A DNA stretch of 5,759 bases from JAITWN01 sp964437335 (GCA_964437335.1 CAYTGL010000092.1:1-5759); one strand, 5' to 3'; numbered from the stretch's first letter, positions 1 to 5,425 are shown. The notes: generated by a model not told the origin, from the sequence alone. Made by a program: numbers and translations.

Positions 1-62
1 GGACATTCCGTCGAGATAATCTCGCGACCACTTGAAGTCGCAACCGCGAAACTATCCAGCGC

Positions 63-203
63 GTGAAAAACGCGTTGCTGACGATCCTTGCGGCGGCGGG
101 CGCGTCATTCGCCCCCGCCAGCGCCATGGATGGACACCAAACGCCGCTGACCAAAGACGCAGTCCGGTCAGGCGCTCAGAGTCTTGCGTCGACCACGCCG
201 TAG
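63..203 (+). CDS. Possible small secreted peptide with Sec-type signal sequence (46 aa)
   Basis: A short frame opening with GTG, not recognised as a known family. The translation begins VKNALLTIL, a basic n-region followed by a hydrophobic, alanine-rich stretch (residues 4-19). It reaches an AxA-type signal peptidase I site (ASA, residues 19-21, then MDGH). That leaves a mature peptide of only about 25 residues, ending STTP. Third codon positions are mostly G or C, as in a real gene of this genome. Against it: there is no clear Shine-Dalgarno sequence before the GTG, the product is very short, and its last 28 bases overlap the 3' end of the methyltransferase gene on the opposite strand. It could be a genuine small exported protein, the 5' stub of a larger gene cut by rearrangement, or chance. 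The signal-peptide pattern is seen directly; secretion is inferred. Confidence 0.4.
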   Translation: MKNALLTILAAAGASFAPASAMDGHQTPLTKDAVRSGAQSLASTTP

Positions 204-1213
204 GCCAAGTCCGGGCGACCGGAGCGCTGGAGCGCTGCTCCGACTTCGCCAAACTGTTGACTCATCGTGTCGACCCGATCCGCGTCGTAGTAGAGCCGGC
301 ATGAGCCGAAACGCGTAAGGGCGGGTACAACAGGCGACGGATTCTCGATCTGTCGAACGCCGTTGATCCGGAAGATCTTCTCGTCGGACAGGATATTCCA
401 AGCCGCGTCGCCGCCCAGGTGAGTTTGCGCTTCCGAGGCGAGATCCCAGACGCCATCAGCGGCATTACCCGCGGTGATGCCCAGGATGACCGCTCTGACC
501 TGCGCGCCGGTTTCTTTCGCAAAACGGCGGATCGCGGAAAAAGTCGCGAGCTGGAGGGCGATGCCGGACGTGCCGCCATTGGTGGTAACCGGCACCTCCG
601 AACGAGGTGGCGCAGGAGCGAACGGCATGTTCGCGATGAACAGCACCTTGGTGCCGACGCGCGGGTCGAACAGCTTGGGGATGCCGTCCCGGATGTCGTT
701 GCTGCAGAAGACGAGATCGCGGCCGTCTTGATCGTTAAGGGCTCGGTTCATGACCGCGTAGATGATCGCTCTGGGGTTGATGTCGAAGCCGGCCTTGTCG
801 GCGTCGCCCTTCATGGCGATGATGTTGTGACCGCACCCGGTCGCGAGATCGACCACCACGTCGGCCCATTCATCCAGTTTTCTCTCCCGGACCTGGGCGA
901 GCAACGTTGCGCTCTCGTCACAGAAGGGGAACACGCGGTTTTCGGGGCGCGTCCATACGCCGTCCGTGATGAAGACGCGGGTTTCCATCATGTTGATCTT
1001 GACGGTGAGAGAGCCGTCGCGGGCGAGCCCTACTGCTTCGAGCGCGGAGTATTCGCCCTTATCGGCCGGGCTGAACGGGACGCGTTCGGCGAGCGTGCCT
1101 CGCCACGCGCAGTAGTTCTCCGAGGCATAGATGCGGCGCAGGAGATCGGCCAATTCCGGAGCCGAACGTCCGATTTTACAGGCGGATACGAAAAGATCGT
1201 CCGTGGTCATCAT
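176..1213 (-). CDS. Class I SAM-dependent methyltransferase, PrmC/MTS-like (345 aa)
   Basis: Predicted cytoplasmic enzyme transferring a methyl group from S-adenosylmethionine to an unknown substrate. Residues 1-110 form an N-terminal region I do not recognise. The Rossmann methyltransferase core follows: motif I VDLATGCGHN (121-130), the ribose-binding acidic residue D144 in GFDINPRA, SNDIRD (171-176) as the motif III area, and NMPF (195-198) as motif IV. NMPF matches the N-x-P-aromatic pattern of enzymes that methylate amide or amino nitrogen, although the usual second residue is proline (NPPY/NPPF). NGGTSG (212-217) and the helix after it resemble the GGxDGL segment of PrmC/HemK. The length exceeds PrmC (about 280 aa), and a release-factor role is not supported. 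The first ATG of an ATGATG pair is chosen because GGGAGGA lies nine bases upstream. It is the second gene of an apparent operon, 30 bp after the ATCase-like gene. Fold certain, substrate unknown. Confidence 0.85.
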   Translation of the reverse strand: MMTTDDLFVSACKIGRSAPELADLLRRIYASENYCAWRGTLAERVPFSPADKGEYSALEAVGLARDGSLTVKINMMETRVFITDGVWTRPENRVFPFCDESATLLAQVRERKLDEWADVVVDLATGCGHNIIAMKGDADKAGFDINPRAIIYAVMNRALNDQDGRDLVFCSNDIRDGIPKLFDPRVGTKVLFIANMPFAPAPPRSEVPVTTNGGTSGIALQLATFSAIRRFAKETGAQVRAVILGITAGNAADGVWDLASEAQTHLGGDAAWNILSDEKIFRINGVRQIENPSPVVPALTRFGSCRLYYDADRVDTMSQQFGEVGAALQRSGRPDLAYGVVDARL

Positions 1214-1222
1214 GACGCATAC

Positions 1223-1229
1223 TCCTCCC
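1223..1229 (-). promoter_or_regulatory. Strong Shine-Dalgarno of the methyltransferase gene
   Basis: On the minus strand this reads GGGAGGA, nine bases before the ATG at 1213 and within the 30-bp gap after the upstream stop codon. It decides between the two adjacent ATGs in favour of the first. It also shows that the methyltransferase is translated from its own strong site rather than by coupling to the upstream gene. Confidence 0.75.
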
Positions 1230-1243
1230 GATGCGACAATTCT

Positions 1244-2296
1244 CTAGGACGCCACACGCTCCTTGGGCTTCGGAAACCAATTTTCGCGGACGATCCGCAA
1301 GGGGCGTGAACGCTCGCTGACGGCGGCACTCCGATCAAAGATCGAGGCCAGAACAGCCATCCGCATCCACATGCCATCGCGCGCTTCGTCGAAGTAGTGG
1401 GCCGCGGTAGTCCCGTCGATGGAGCGGTCGATCTCGTCGGTAATCGGTCCGACATGCATGATTGCAACGTCATGCCCGGCCCCTGCGAGTCCTTGAGCGG
1501 TAATCTTGTGGGAGGGCGGCGTGGAGATGGCTTTGGTTTTTTCCGACTTGGCCTTGTCGAAGTCGCTCTGGTCGATGCCGAGCGTGGTGACGGCATCGCA
1601 GATCGAAAGCAATTCGTTGATGTCAGTGGCCGTTTTCGGATGCATTCCGTTTGCGGCAAGAGACGCCCGTACGTCCGGCGGGATACCGGTCTTGCCCGGT
1701 GGCGGCAGGATGTAGAGCTCGGCGTCGAATTTCGAAAGGCCGATCGCGAGCGAGCGCAATGCCCGCCATTCGAGGTCGCCGACGATGCCGATCTTCAGGC
1801 CGTCGATGCGGCCGAAGGATTTACGGAGGTGATAAAGGTCGCCAAGCGCTTGGCTCGGATGCTCGCCGAAACCATCACCGCCGCTGAGCACCGGAACAGG
1901 CGATGCTGCGGCCGCGCGCGCCAGGGCGCCCTTCTCGTAGTGCCGCATGATGATGCAATCGACGATGGCACCGCCGAAGCGGACGACGTCTTCGAGGGAT
2001 TCTTGATAGAAGCCGTTGGAGCGGCTGCTGCTGGGTTCCGGAAATCCGGTGATGCGGCCGCCGAGACGGAGCATCGCAACCTCGAAGCCAATGCGTGTTC
2101 GGAACGATTGTTGATACCAAAGAATGGCGGCGACCCGTCCTTCGGCCAGCGATGAATAGGCGGAAGTCGGGGAGAGTTCGAAGGCTTCAGCCAAACCGAA
2201 GCAGGCTTCGATGGCTTCTCGTGTAAAATCTTCCAGCGAGATTGCGTGCTTTGGAAGCGTGTCGGTCGTTTTGGCGAGTGCTCTACGTATCACCAT
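1244..2296 (-). CDS. Aspartate/ornithine carbamoyltransferase-fold protein with altered active site (350 aa)
   Basis: The whole protein aligns with the ATCase catalytic chain (PyrB), which makes carbamoyl-aspartate for pyrimidines. The N-domain shows LPKHAISLEDF (14-24), SFRTR (64-68, for STRTR) followed by GFEVAMLRLGG, MRH (117-119) and EHPSQALGDLY (145-155, the HPTQ motif). The C-domain shows VGDLEWR (172-178) and HVGPITDEID (281-290), where PyrB has HPLPRVDEI. By my alignment to E. coli PyrB, S52, R54, T55, R105, H134 and R167 are kept. K84 becomes aromatic (F96/Y97), R229 becomes Gly (G240), Q231 becomes Asp, and L267 of the HPLP loop becomes Gly. Normal carbamoyl transfer to aspartate is therefore unlikely. 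About 30 C-terminal residues extend past the usual end. The ATG at 2296 is preceded by a modest GGGAAG. It is the first gene of an apparent operon with the methyltransferase; no pyrC, pyrX or arg gene is nearby. Fold confident; function unknown, so pyrB is not assigned. Confidence 0.85.
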   Translation of the reverse strand: MVIRRALAKTTDTLPKHAISLEDFTREAIEACFGLAEAFELSPTSAYSSLAEGRVAAILWYQQSFRTRIGFEVAMLRLGGRITGFPEPSSSRSNGFYQESLEDVVRFGGAIVDCIIMRHYEKGALARAAAASPVPVLSGGDGFGEHPSQALGDLYHLRKSFGRIDGLKIGIVGDLEWRALRSLAIGLSKFDAELYILPPPGKTGIPPDVRASLAANGMHPKTATDINELLSICDAVTTLGIDQSDFDKAKSEKTKAISTPPSHKITAQGLAGAGHDVAIMHVGPITDEIDRSIDGTTAAHYFDEARDGMWMRMAVLASIFDRSAAVSERSRPLRIVRENWFPKPKERVAS

Positions 2297-2377
2297 ATTC
2301 CACGCTACTTCCCGTCTGGAGAAGAGAACGCTGGCGTTGCCCGCGTGCGCGAGTGCTCCCCATCAACACAAGTGATA

Positions 2378-2387
2378 GTTAACCATA
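2378..2387. repeat. Direct repeat copy 1 of GTTAACCATA
   Basis: Ten-base box in the leader of the ATCase-like/methyltransferase operon, about 80 bp before the start codon. It is identical to the box at 2431-2440, in the same orientation. It contains TTAACCAT, known in alphaproteobacteria as a CtrA half-site. No second TTAA half lies at the expected spacing for this copy. The repeat is seen directly; the regulator is inferred. Confidence 0.5.
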
Positions 2388-2420
2388 ATTGGAAGAGCTC
2401 GTAGAAGAAAGCAAAAAGAA

Positions 2421-2445
2421 TTAGCGGGTTGTTAACCATACCGCT
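2421..2445. promoter_or_regulatory. Direct repeat copy 2 in a CtrA-like site inside a small dyad
   Basis: The second GTTAACCATA (2431-2440) starts exactly 53 bp from the first, close to five helical turns, so both would face the same side of the DNA. Here the box also completes TTAG-N7-TTAAC (2421-2436), one mismatch from the CtrA consensus TTAA-N7-TTAAC. It lies between inverted pentamers AGCGG (2423-2427) and CCGCT (2441-2445). The position suits control of the leftward operon, but no convincing -35/-10 pair could be fixed. Treat it as a candidate operator. Confidence 0.4.
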
Positions 2446-2449
2446 GGGA

Positions 2450-2471
2450 TTCGACCTCAGTGCGGGTCGAA
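2450..2471. repeat. Inverted repeat (7-bp arms, 8-bp spacer)
   Basis: TTCGACC (2450-2456) and GGTCGAA (2465-2471) are perfect inverted copies separated by eight bases. The element lies just downstream of the membrane-protein gene, so it could form a stem-loop in that transcript. No T-tract follows on the minus strand, so it is not a standard intrinsic terminator. It could equally be an operator for the next operon. Confidence 0.45.
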
Positions 2472-2500
2472 GCCAATACAACTTATGGTAATTAGTTTGG

Positions 2501-2515
2501 TTCTGTTAAACAGAA
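2501..2515. repeat. 15-bp palindrome across the stop codon of the membrane-protein gene
   Basis: TTCTGTT-A-AACAGAA is a perfect 7-1-7 palindrome. The TAA stop of the minus-strand gene (2506-2508) lies within it. As RNA it gives a weak six-pair stem with no following U-tract, so a protein-binding site is at least as likely as a terminator. Its core, GTTTAAC on the minus strand, recurs in the palindrome at 3473-3487. Confidence 0.4.
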
Positions 2516-3144
2516 GCGCGATTCCGGCGCAGCCAGCGAAAGTCTTGGACTAGGCCAGCAACGAACATCAGGCCGCCAACCGTGAGGCTGACGATCCTGA
2601 ATGCATCGCGGACAGGCGCGTAGCCCAGCACCGCGAACGCGGTGAACACGACGGTGACGCAAAGAGAGACGAGCACGTTGGCGTCTCGACTTCCCAACCC
2701 TTTCGACGCAAGTAACACGGCGACGTATTGACCGCCTTGCGATACCAGTGTGGTGAGGGCGGCGGCACCCAAAATGCCTCCCAACGGCGCGATGCTCTCA
2801 CGGCTGACAACCGTCCCTTCGATCAGCAAGGTGAACAGGAACAGGTTGAAGAGCAACTGAGCGAGATAGCGTCCGAGCCTTCCGGCAGTGACCAGGGAAC
2901 TTGACGCGACAAGCACGTTGTCAATCTTGTTGGTTCCGCGTGCGTAAAACGGCAGGAACGTACCCATGATCACGGCGGCCAGGACGAGCCAAGGATTCGT
3001 CCACTGCGACGCGGCCAAACCGTAGGACACATACATCAGAACGCCTGCCGTGGCGGCGAGCTTGGCCGAGTGATCGCGCGCGCCGAGATGTTGCGGAGCA
3101 TCCGTTTCGGCTGCTGGTCCCTTCGCCTGCATGTTGGGTTCCAT
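2506..3144 (-). CDS. Multi-pass membrane protein of unknown function (212 aa)
   Basis: Not assigned to a family. Counting from the ATG at 3144, a hydrophilic N-terminus of about 27 residues is followed by roughly six hydrophobic segments: near 28-46, 50-68, 93-114, 120-148, 156-177 and 181-201. The protein ends in a basic tail (RWLRRNRASV), which by the positive-inside rule places the C-terminus in the cytoplasm. A polar loop, RGTNKIDN, separates helices two and three, and a glycine/alanine-rich segment forms helix four. No transporter signature, ATP-binding motif or catalytic motif is visible. The start is uncertain. GTG at 3171 adds nine residues but has no ribosome site; ATG at 3144 has a weak GGTGGT seven bases upstream; ATG at 3132 is also possible. 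It lies on the same strand as the ATCase-like operon but 209 bp away, so co-transcription is doubtful. Could be a transporter or polysaccharide-related membrane protein. Confidence 0.7.
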   Translation of the reverse strand: MEPNMQAKGPAAETDAPQHLGARDHSAKLAATAGVLMYVSYGLAASQWTNPWLVLAAVIMGTFLPFYARGTNKIDNVLVASSSLVTAGRLGRYLAQLLFNLFLFTLLIEGTVVSRESIAPLGGILGAAALTTLVSQGGQYVAVLLASKGLGSRDANVLVSLCVTVVFTAFAVLGYAPVRDAFRIVSLTVGGLMFVAGLVQDFRWLRRNRASV

Positions 3145-3448
3145 TATGAGACCACCACTACAGGGCGGCACGTTAATGAACGGTACGGAAATTCGCGTAG
3201 TCCGTGGCGGTTTCCGTCAAATCTTTTGGTGGTCTGGGGCCCCACAGTTTTGATTGCTGAAAATCAATCGCTCGCCAATGCACATTTCCTAGCCTTCACG
3301 GACCGTAGGTTCACAGAACAGTACAGAGGTTCGGAGAATGTTGGCCTGCGGAAAACGACTCTCACGCCAACGTGGCTCGGTCTGTTGCAGGGGTTGACCG
3401 CAAGAAACCAGCGTGCAGAAGAGGCAGTGGCGGAGGGAGAGGACTAGG
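3145..3448. other. Gene-free interval upstream of the membrane-protein gene
   Basis: No frame here has convincing protein character on either strand. It should hold the promoter of the leftward membrane-protein gene. Two dyads are visible: the 10-bp palindrome TGGGGCCCCA (3235-3244) and TTGATT-N6-AATCAA (3250-3267). The right edge abuts the probable left end of the IS481 remnant. Confidence 0.5.
3250..3267. promoter_or_regulatory. Dyad TTGATT-N6-AATCAA, possible operator
   Basis: Perfect six-base inverted repeat with a six-base spacer, about 106 bp upstream of the membrane-protein ATG on its coding side. Size and spacing fit a dimeric regulator, such as the T-N11-A pattern of LysR-type proteins. 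No regulator gene is adjacent in the window, so this is only a candidate. Confidence 0.3.
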
Positions 3449-3870
3449 TGTTCAGTCCCGGAGTGTAGTGGAATCAGTTTAACTGATCCCGCATTTCGGG
3501 AGAACCTATGGGACAGATACTTCACGGCAGCGCCACGACCACGCACGCCGTCAGAGCTGCAATACAGCGATCGAAAGCTACGGCCAAAGAGCTAGCCGAA
3601 CGCCACGGCCTCGATCCCAAGACGGTTGCGAAGTGGAAGAAGCGCGACTTCGTCGAGGACGCGCCGATGGGCCCCAAGGCGCCCCGCTCGACGGTGCTGA
3701 CACCAGAAGAGGAAGCGATCGCCGTCGCCTTCCGCAAGCATACGCTGCTGCCGCTCGATGATTGTCTTTATGCGTTGCAGGCCACGATCCCGCATCTCAC
3801 CCGATCGTCCCTTCATCGCCTCTTCCAGCGCCACGGCATAAGCCGGCTGCCGGAGATCGAGGGCGACAGA
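3449..3870 (+). mobile_element. Left-end remnant of an IS481-family insertion sequence
   Basis: The remnant contains the 5' leader and first third of an IS481-type transposase; the catalytic part and right end are missing. The left boundary is not fixed. IS481 elements usually start with TGT, and TGT occurs at 3449 and 3463-3465, both a plausible distance before the transposase ATG. The right boundary is placed where similarity to the remembered family sequence fades, near codon 120 of the transposase. No matching right inverted repeat or target duplication was found. The remainder was presumably removed by deletion or a later rearrangement, leaving an immobile scar. Confidence 0.7.
3473..3487. 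repeat. 15-bp palindrome in the IS leader
   Basis: ATCAGTT-T-AACTGAT is a perfect 7-1-7 palindrome lying 20 bp upstream of the transposase ATG. A small CCCG/CGGG stem (3488-3500) follows immediately. It may be part of the element's end, or a translational or transcriptional control site of the transposase. Confidence 0.45.
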
Positions 3871-3909
3871 GTCTCGAAGAGACATTTGCTCGCGTCCTTC
3901 ATTCATTGA
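3508..3909 (+). pseudogene. Truncated IS481-family transposase (N-terminal 133 aa)
   Basis: The N-terminus MGQILHGSATTTHAV is typical of IS481-type transposases from alphaproteobacteria. A helix-turn-helix DNA-binding segment follows (about residues 23-47: AKELAERHGLDPKTVAKWKK). Then come the conserved stretches STVLTPEEEAIAVAFRKHT, LLPLDDCLYAL and IPHLTRSSLHRLFQRHGIS (about 61-110). Full-length proteins of this kind have roughly 310-350 residues and continue after an EGD sequence into an rve-type DDE catalytic domain. Here the family pattern stops around residue 120 and the frame ends with an unrelated tail, SKRHLLASFIH. All catalytic acidic residues are absent, so it cannot transpose. The ATG is well supported by GGGAG five bases upstream (3498-3502). 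I found no continuation of the catalytic domain downstream in any frame, so a deletion is more likely than a simple frameshift. Confidence 0.85.
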
Positions 3910-3989
3910 TGAAGTTGGGGAGTCTGCGGTCGTTCCAGTGACCTCGTGCGGTGCCGCGTCACAACTTCGCGACCCCCCTCGCCTAGTGA

Positions 3990-4020
3990 GAGAGTACGGG
4001 GCATGGCTGCCCCAGCTCTC
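3990..4020. repeat. Strong hairpin, possible dispersed intergenic palindrome
   Basis: GGGGCA (3998-4003), loop TGGC, and TGCCCC (4008-4013) form a perfect six-pair GC-rich stem. Outside a small internal loop the stem resumes with GAGAG pairing to CTCTC (4016-4020). The compact two-part stem-loop sits in a gene-free gap and looks like the dispersed palindromic repeats of rhizobial genomes. It follows the broken transposase by about 80 bp with no T-run, so a terminator role is less likely. Confidence 0.45.
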
Positions 4021-4311
4021 CATCGCGAGGATTCAAGACGCCATAGGAATAGCGACTCGCATCCACTAGCCGCGTTGGCGCTTTTCATCGTTCCAAAGCT
4101 TGCGGAACTGCCGCCGCGACCTGCGCCTCCTCCAACTAAGTATGAGAGACGAGTTACACGCCGCGCCCCACAACGGGAGCCCTGTAAGCGATTTTGTTTC
4201 TACGTCCGCGTTCCCGTCCTCGACCCCGATGTGACCGTAAAATGAGATTGGTGACGGCTTAGGAGCTTCAGAATATCTTCCGGCTCTGCCCTTCAATCTC
4301 AGCACAAGCTG

Positions 4312-4326
4312 TTAAGTAGTTATTAG
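4312..4326. promoter_or_regulatory. CtrA-like motif upstream of the diguanylate cyclase gene
   Basis: TTAA-N7-TTAG; on the opposite strand it reads CTAA-N7-TTAAC, one mismatch from the CtrA consensus TTAA-N7-TTAAC. It lies about 90-100 bp before the ATG of the cyclase gene. A similar one-mismatch site occurs before the ATCase-like operon. Such short AT-rich motifs also arise by chance, so confidence is low. Confidence 0.25.
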
Positions 4327-4413
4327 CCGTGCTAGACGCTGCCGCGCTCTTTAACGCGCTTTTGGGACATAGTTGATCATCTGAACCCCGCGCTCATCTA
4401 GCACTTGGCATTC

Positions 4414-5355
4414 ATGTCTGATGAAAGCGAAAAGGAACTCCCGTCACAGGTTGTTCTCCTGACGGCACTCGATCATGCGCAGGAAGGAATTATCATCCTC
4501 GACGCAGAATTGAAAGTCGTGTTCATGAATCCCGCTGCGCGTTCACTTTGGAAGGTTTCGGACAAGCAGGTCGACCGGCGTCCATCCTATACAGAATTGG
4601 TCTCTGACGCTCGTCGCACCGGGAAGTATGACATACCTGGCTCAGAACTAGAGACCTTCATAGAGAACCGAATAGCTCGGGTGCGAAATGGCATTTCGAC
4701 TCCGCAAGATTTGCGAACGCGCGGAGGCCGCTATATCCGGTCTCAATGTACCGTTCTGCCGGACGGCGGGCGGATACTCACTTACTGGGATGTGTCAGAC
4801 CTTGTTACTAACGCACAAGAGTTGGAGCGCCTGGCCACGACCGATTCGATGACTGGACTCTACAATCGAAGACACTTTCTCTCCCTGGCGGAGACAGAGT
4901 GGGCGCGCTTTCGACGCTACCATCGGCCGCTTTCGTTGCTGATGGTTGACATTGATCATTTTAAGTGCGTCAACGACAGCTATGGTCACGCAACGGGGGA
5001 CATTGCGCTTACATCTGTTGCAGCCATTTGCATGGAAGGACACCGCAGCACTGACATCGTCGGGCGGATCGGTGGTGAAGAATTCGCCGTGCTGCTGCCA
5101 GAAACAGAATCGCCACGGGCGGCTATGGTCGCCGAGCGCATCCGCAATAAAGTTGCAAGCCGCCTTTTGCCGGCAAGAGTTCGGTTAAGTGTGACCGTTA
5201 GTATTGGCATTGCCAGAGCAACCGCGAGTATGTCCGGCATCGGCGCCCTGATGCACGCCTCAGACCAAGCGCTCTATGAAGCCAAGGCCAAGGGCCGAAA
5301 TAAAGTAGCGCATTATGTTGCCCGATCAGCCGATGCGCGGGTAGCGGCGGAGTAG
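4414..5355 (+). CDS. PAS-GGDEF diguanylate cyclase (313 aa)
   Basis: Makes the second messenger cyclic di-GMP from two GTP. No signal peptide or membrane segment is visible, so it should be a soluble cytoplasmic sensor. Residues about 15-128 form a PAS domain of the PAS_7 type, with LDHAQEGIIILDAELKVVF near the start, PQDLRTRGGRYIRS (97-110) and DGGRILTYWDVSDL at its end. A short helical linker (132-143) leads into the GGDEF domain at TDSMTGLYNRRHF. Metal and base-binding residues are present: DIDHFK (179-184), ND (187-188), GHATGD (191-196). The A-site is GGEEF (220-224), an active form. The inhibitory I-site RSTD (211-214) is intact five residues upstream, so product feedback is expected. 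SIGIA (263-267) closes the domain. ATG at 4414 is chosen over an in-frame TTG at 4405; neither has a clear Shine-Dalgarno sequence. No EAL domain follows. The input ligand is unknown. Confidence 0.93.
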   Translation: MSDESEKELPSQVVLLTALDHAQEGIIILDAELKVVFMNPAARSLWKVSDKQVDRRPSYTELVSDARRTGKYDIPGSELETFIENRIARVRNGISTPQDLRTRGGRYIRSQCTVLPDGGRILTYWDVSDLVTNAQELERLATTDSMTGLYNRRHFLSLAETEWARFRRYHRPLSLLMVDIDHFKCVNDSYGHATGDIALTSVAAICMEGHRSTDIVGRIGGEEFAVLLPETESPRAAMVAERIRNKVASRLLPARVRLSVTVSIGIARATASMSGIGALMHASDQALYEAKAKGRNKVAHYVARSADARVAAE

Positions 5356-5370
5356 GGCTTTGGAAGGCCC
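5355..5370. terminator. Weak stem-loop after the cyclase gene
   Basis: GGGCTT and AAGGCCC pair with one bulged base, starting at the last base of the stop codon. The T-run that follows is poor (ACGATTT). It lies in the 70-bp gap between two convergent genes, where a shared terminator would be expected, but the structure is weak. Confidence 0.25.
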
Positions 5371-5425
5371 ACGATTTAGTCGGCGTCACGAGGGGAACGG
5401 ATGCCTGGTTGATTGAGTGCTGTGC

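Larger units (their letters stand above)
3910..4413. other. Gene-free interval between the IS scar and the cyclase gene
   Basis: About 500 bp without a convincing gene; the few open frames are arginine/proline-rich shadows with no recognisable ribosome site. It contains the strong hairpin at 3990-4020, an 8-bp inverted repeat TGAGATTG/CAATCTCA (4243-4250 and 4294-4301, 43 bp apart), and the CtrA-like motif at 4312-4326. The promoter of the cyclase gene should lie in its right part, but I could not identify -35/-10 boxes with confidence. Confidence 0.5.

Noticed and set aside
419..1309. Long plus-strand open frame of 296 codons
   Set aside because: It is antisense to the methyltransferase, whose motifs are clear. 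The product is Arg/Asp/Gly/Val-rich with no domain, a typical GC-rich shadow frame.
1397..2155. Plus-strand open frame of 252 codons
   Set aside because: Antisense shadow of the ATCase-like gene; no recognisable motif and no ribosome site.
2440..2475. T-arm-like GGTCGAATCCC on the minus strand, suggesting a tRNA fragment or attachment site
   Set aside because: No acceptor stem, anticodon arm or D-arm can be built around it. The similarity comes from the simple inverted repeat at 2450-2471.
3070..3447. Plus-strand open frame of 125 codons between the membrane protein and the IS
   Set aside because: It overlaps the start of the membrane-protein gene antisense, has no ribosome site, and its composition is not protein-like.
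3946..4305. Open frames on both strands in the gap before the cyclase gene
   Set aside because: Rich in Arg, Pro and Ser, without ribosome sites or known motifs. The minus-strand one (4066-4305) looks slightly more protein-like but is not enough to call.
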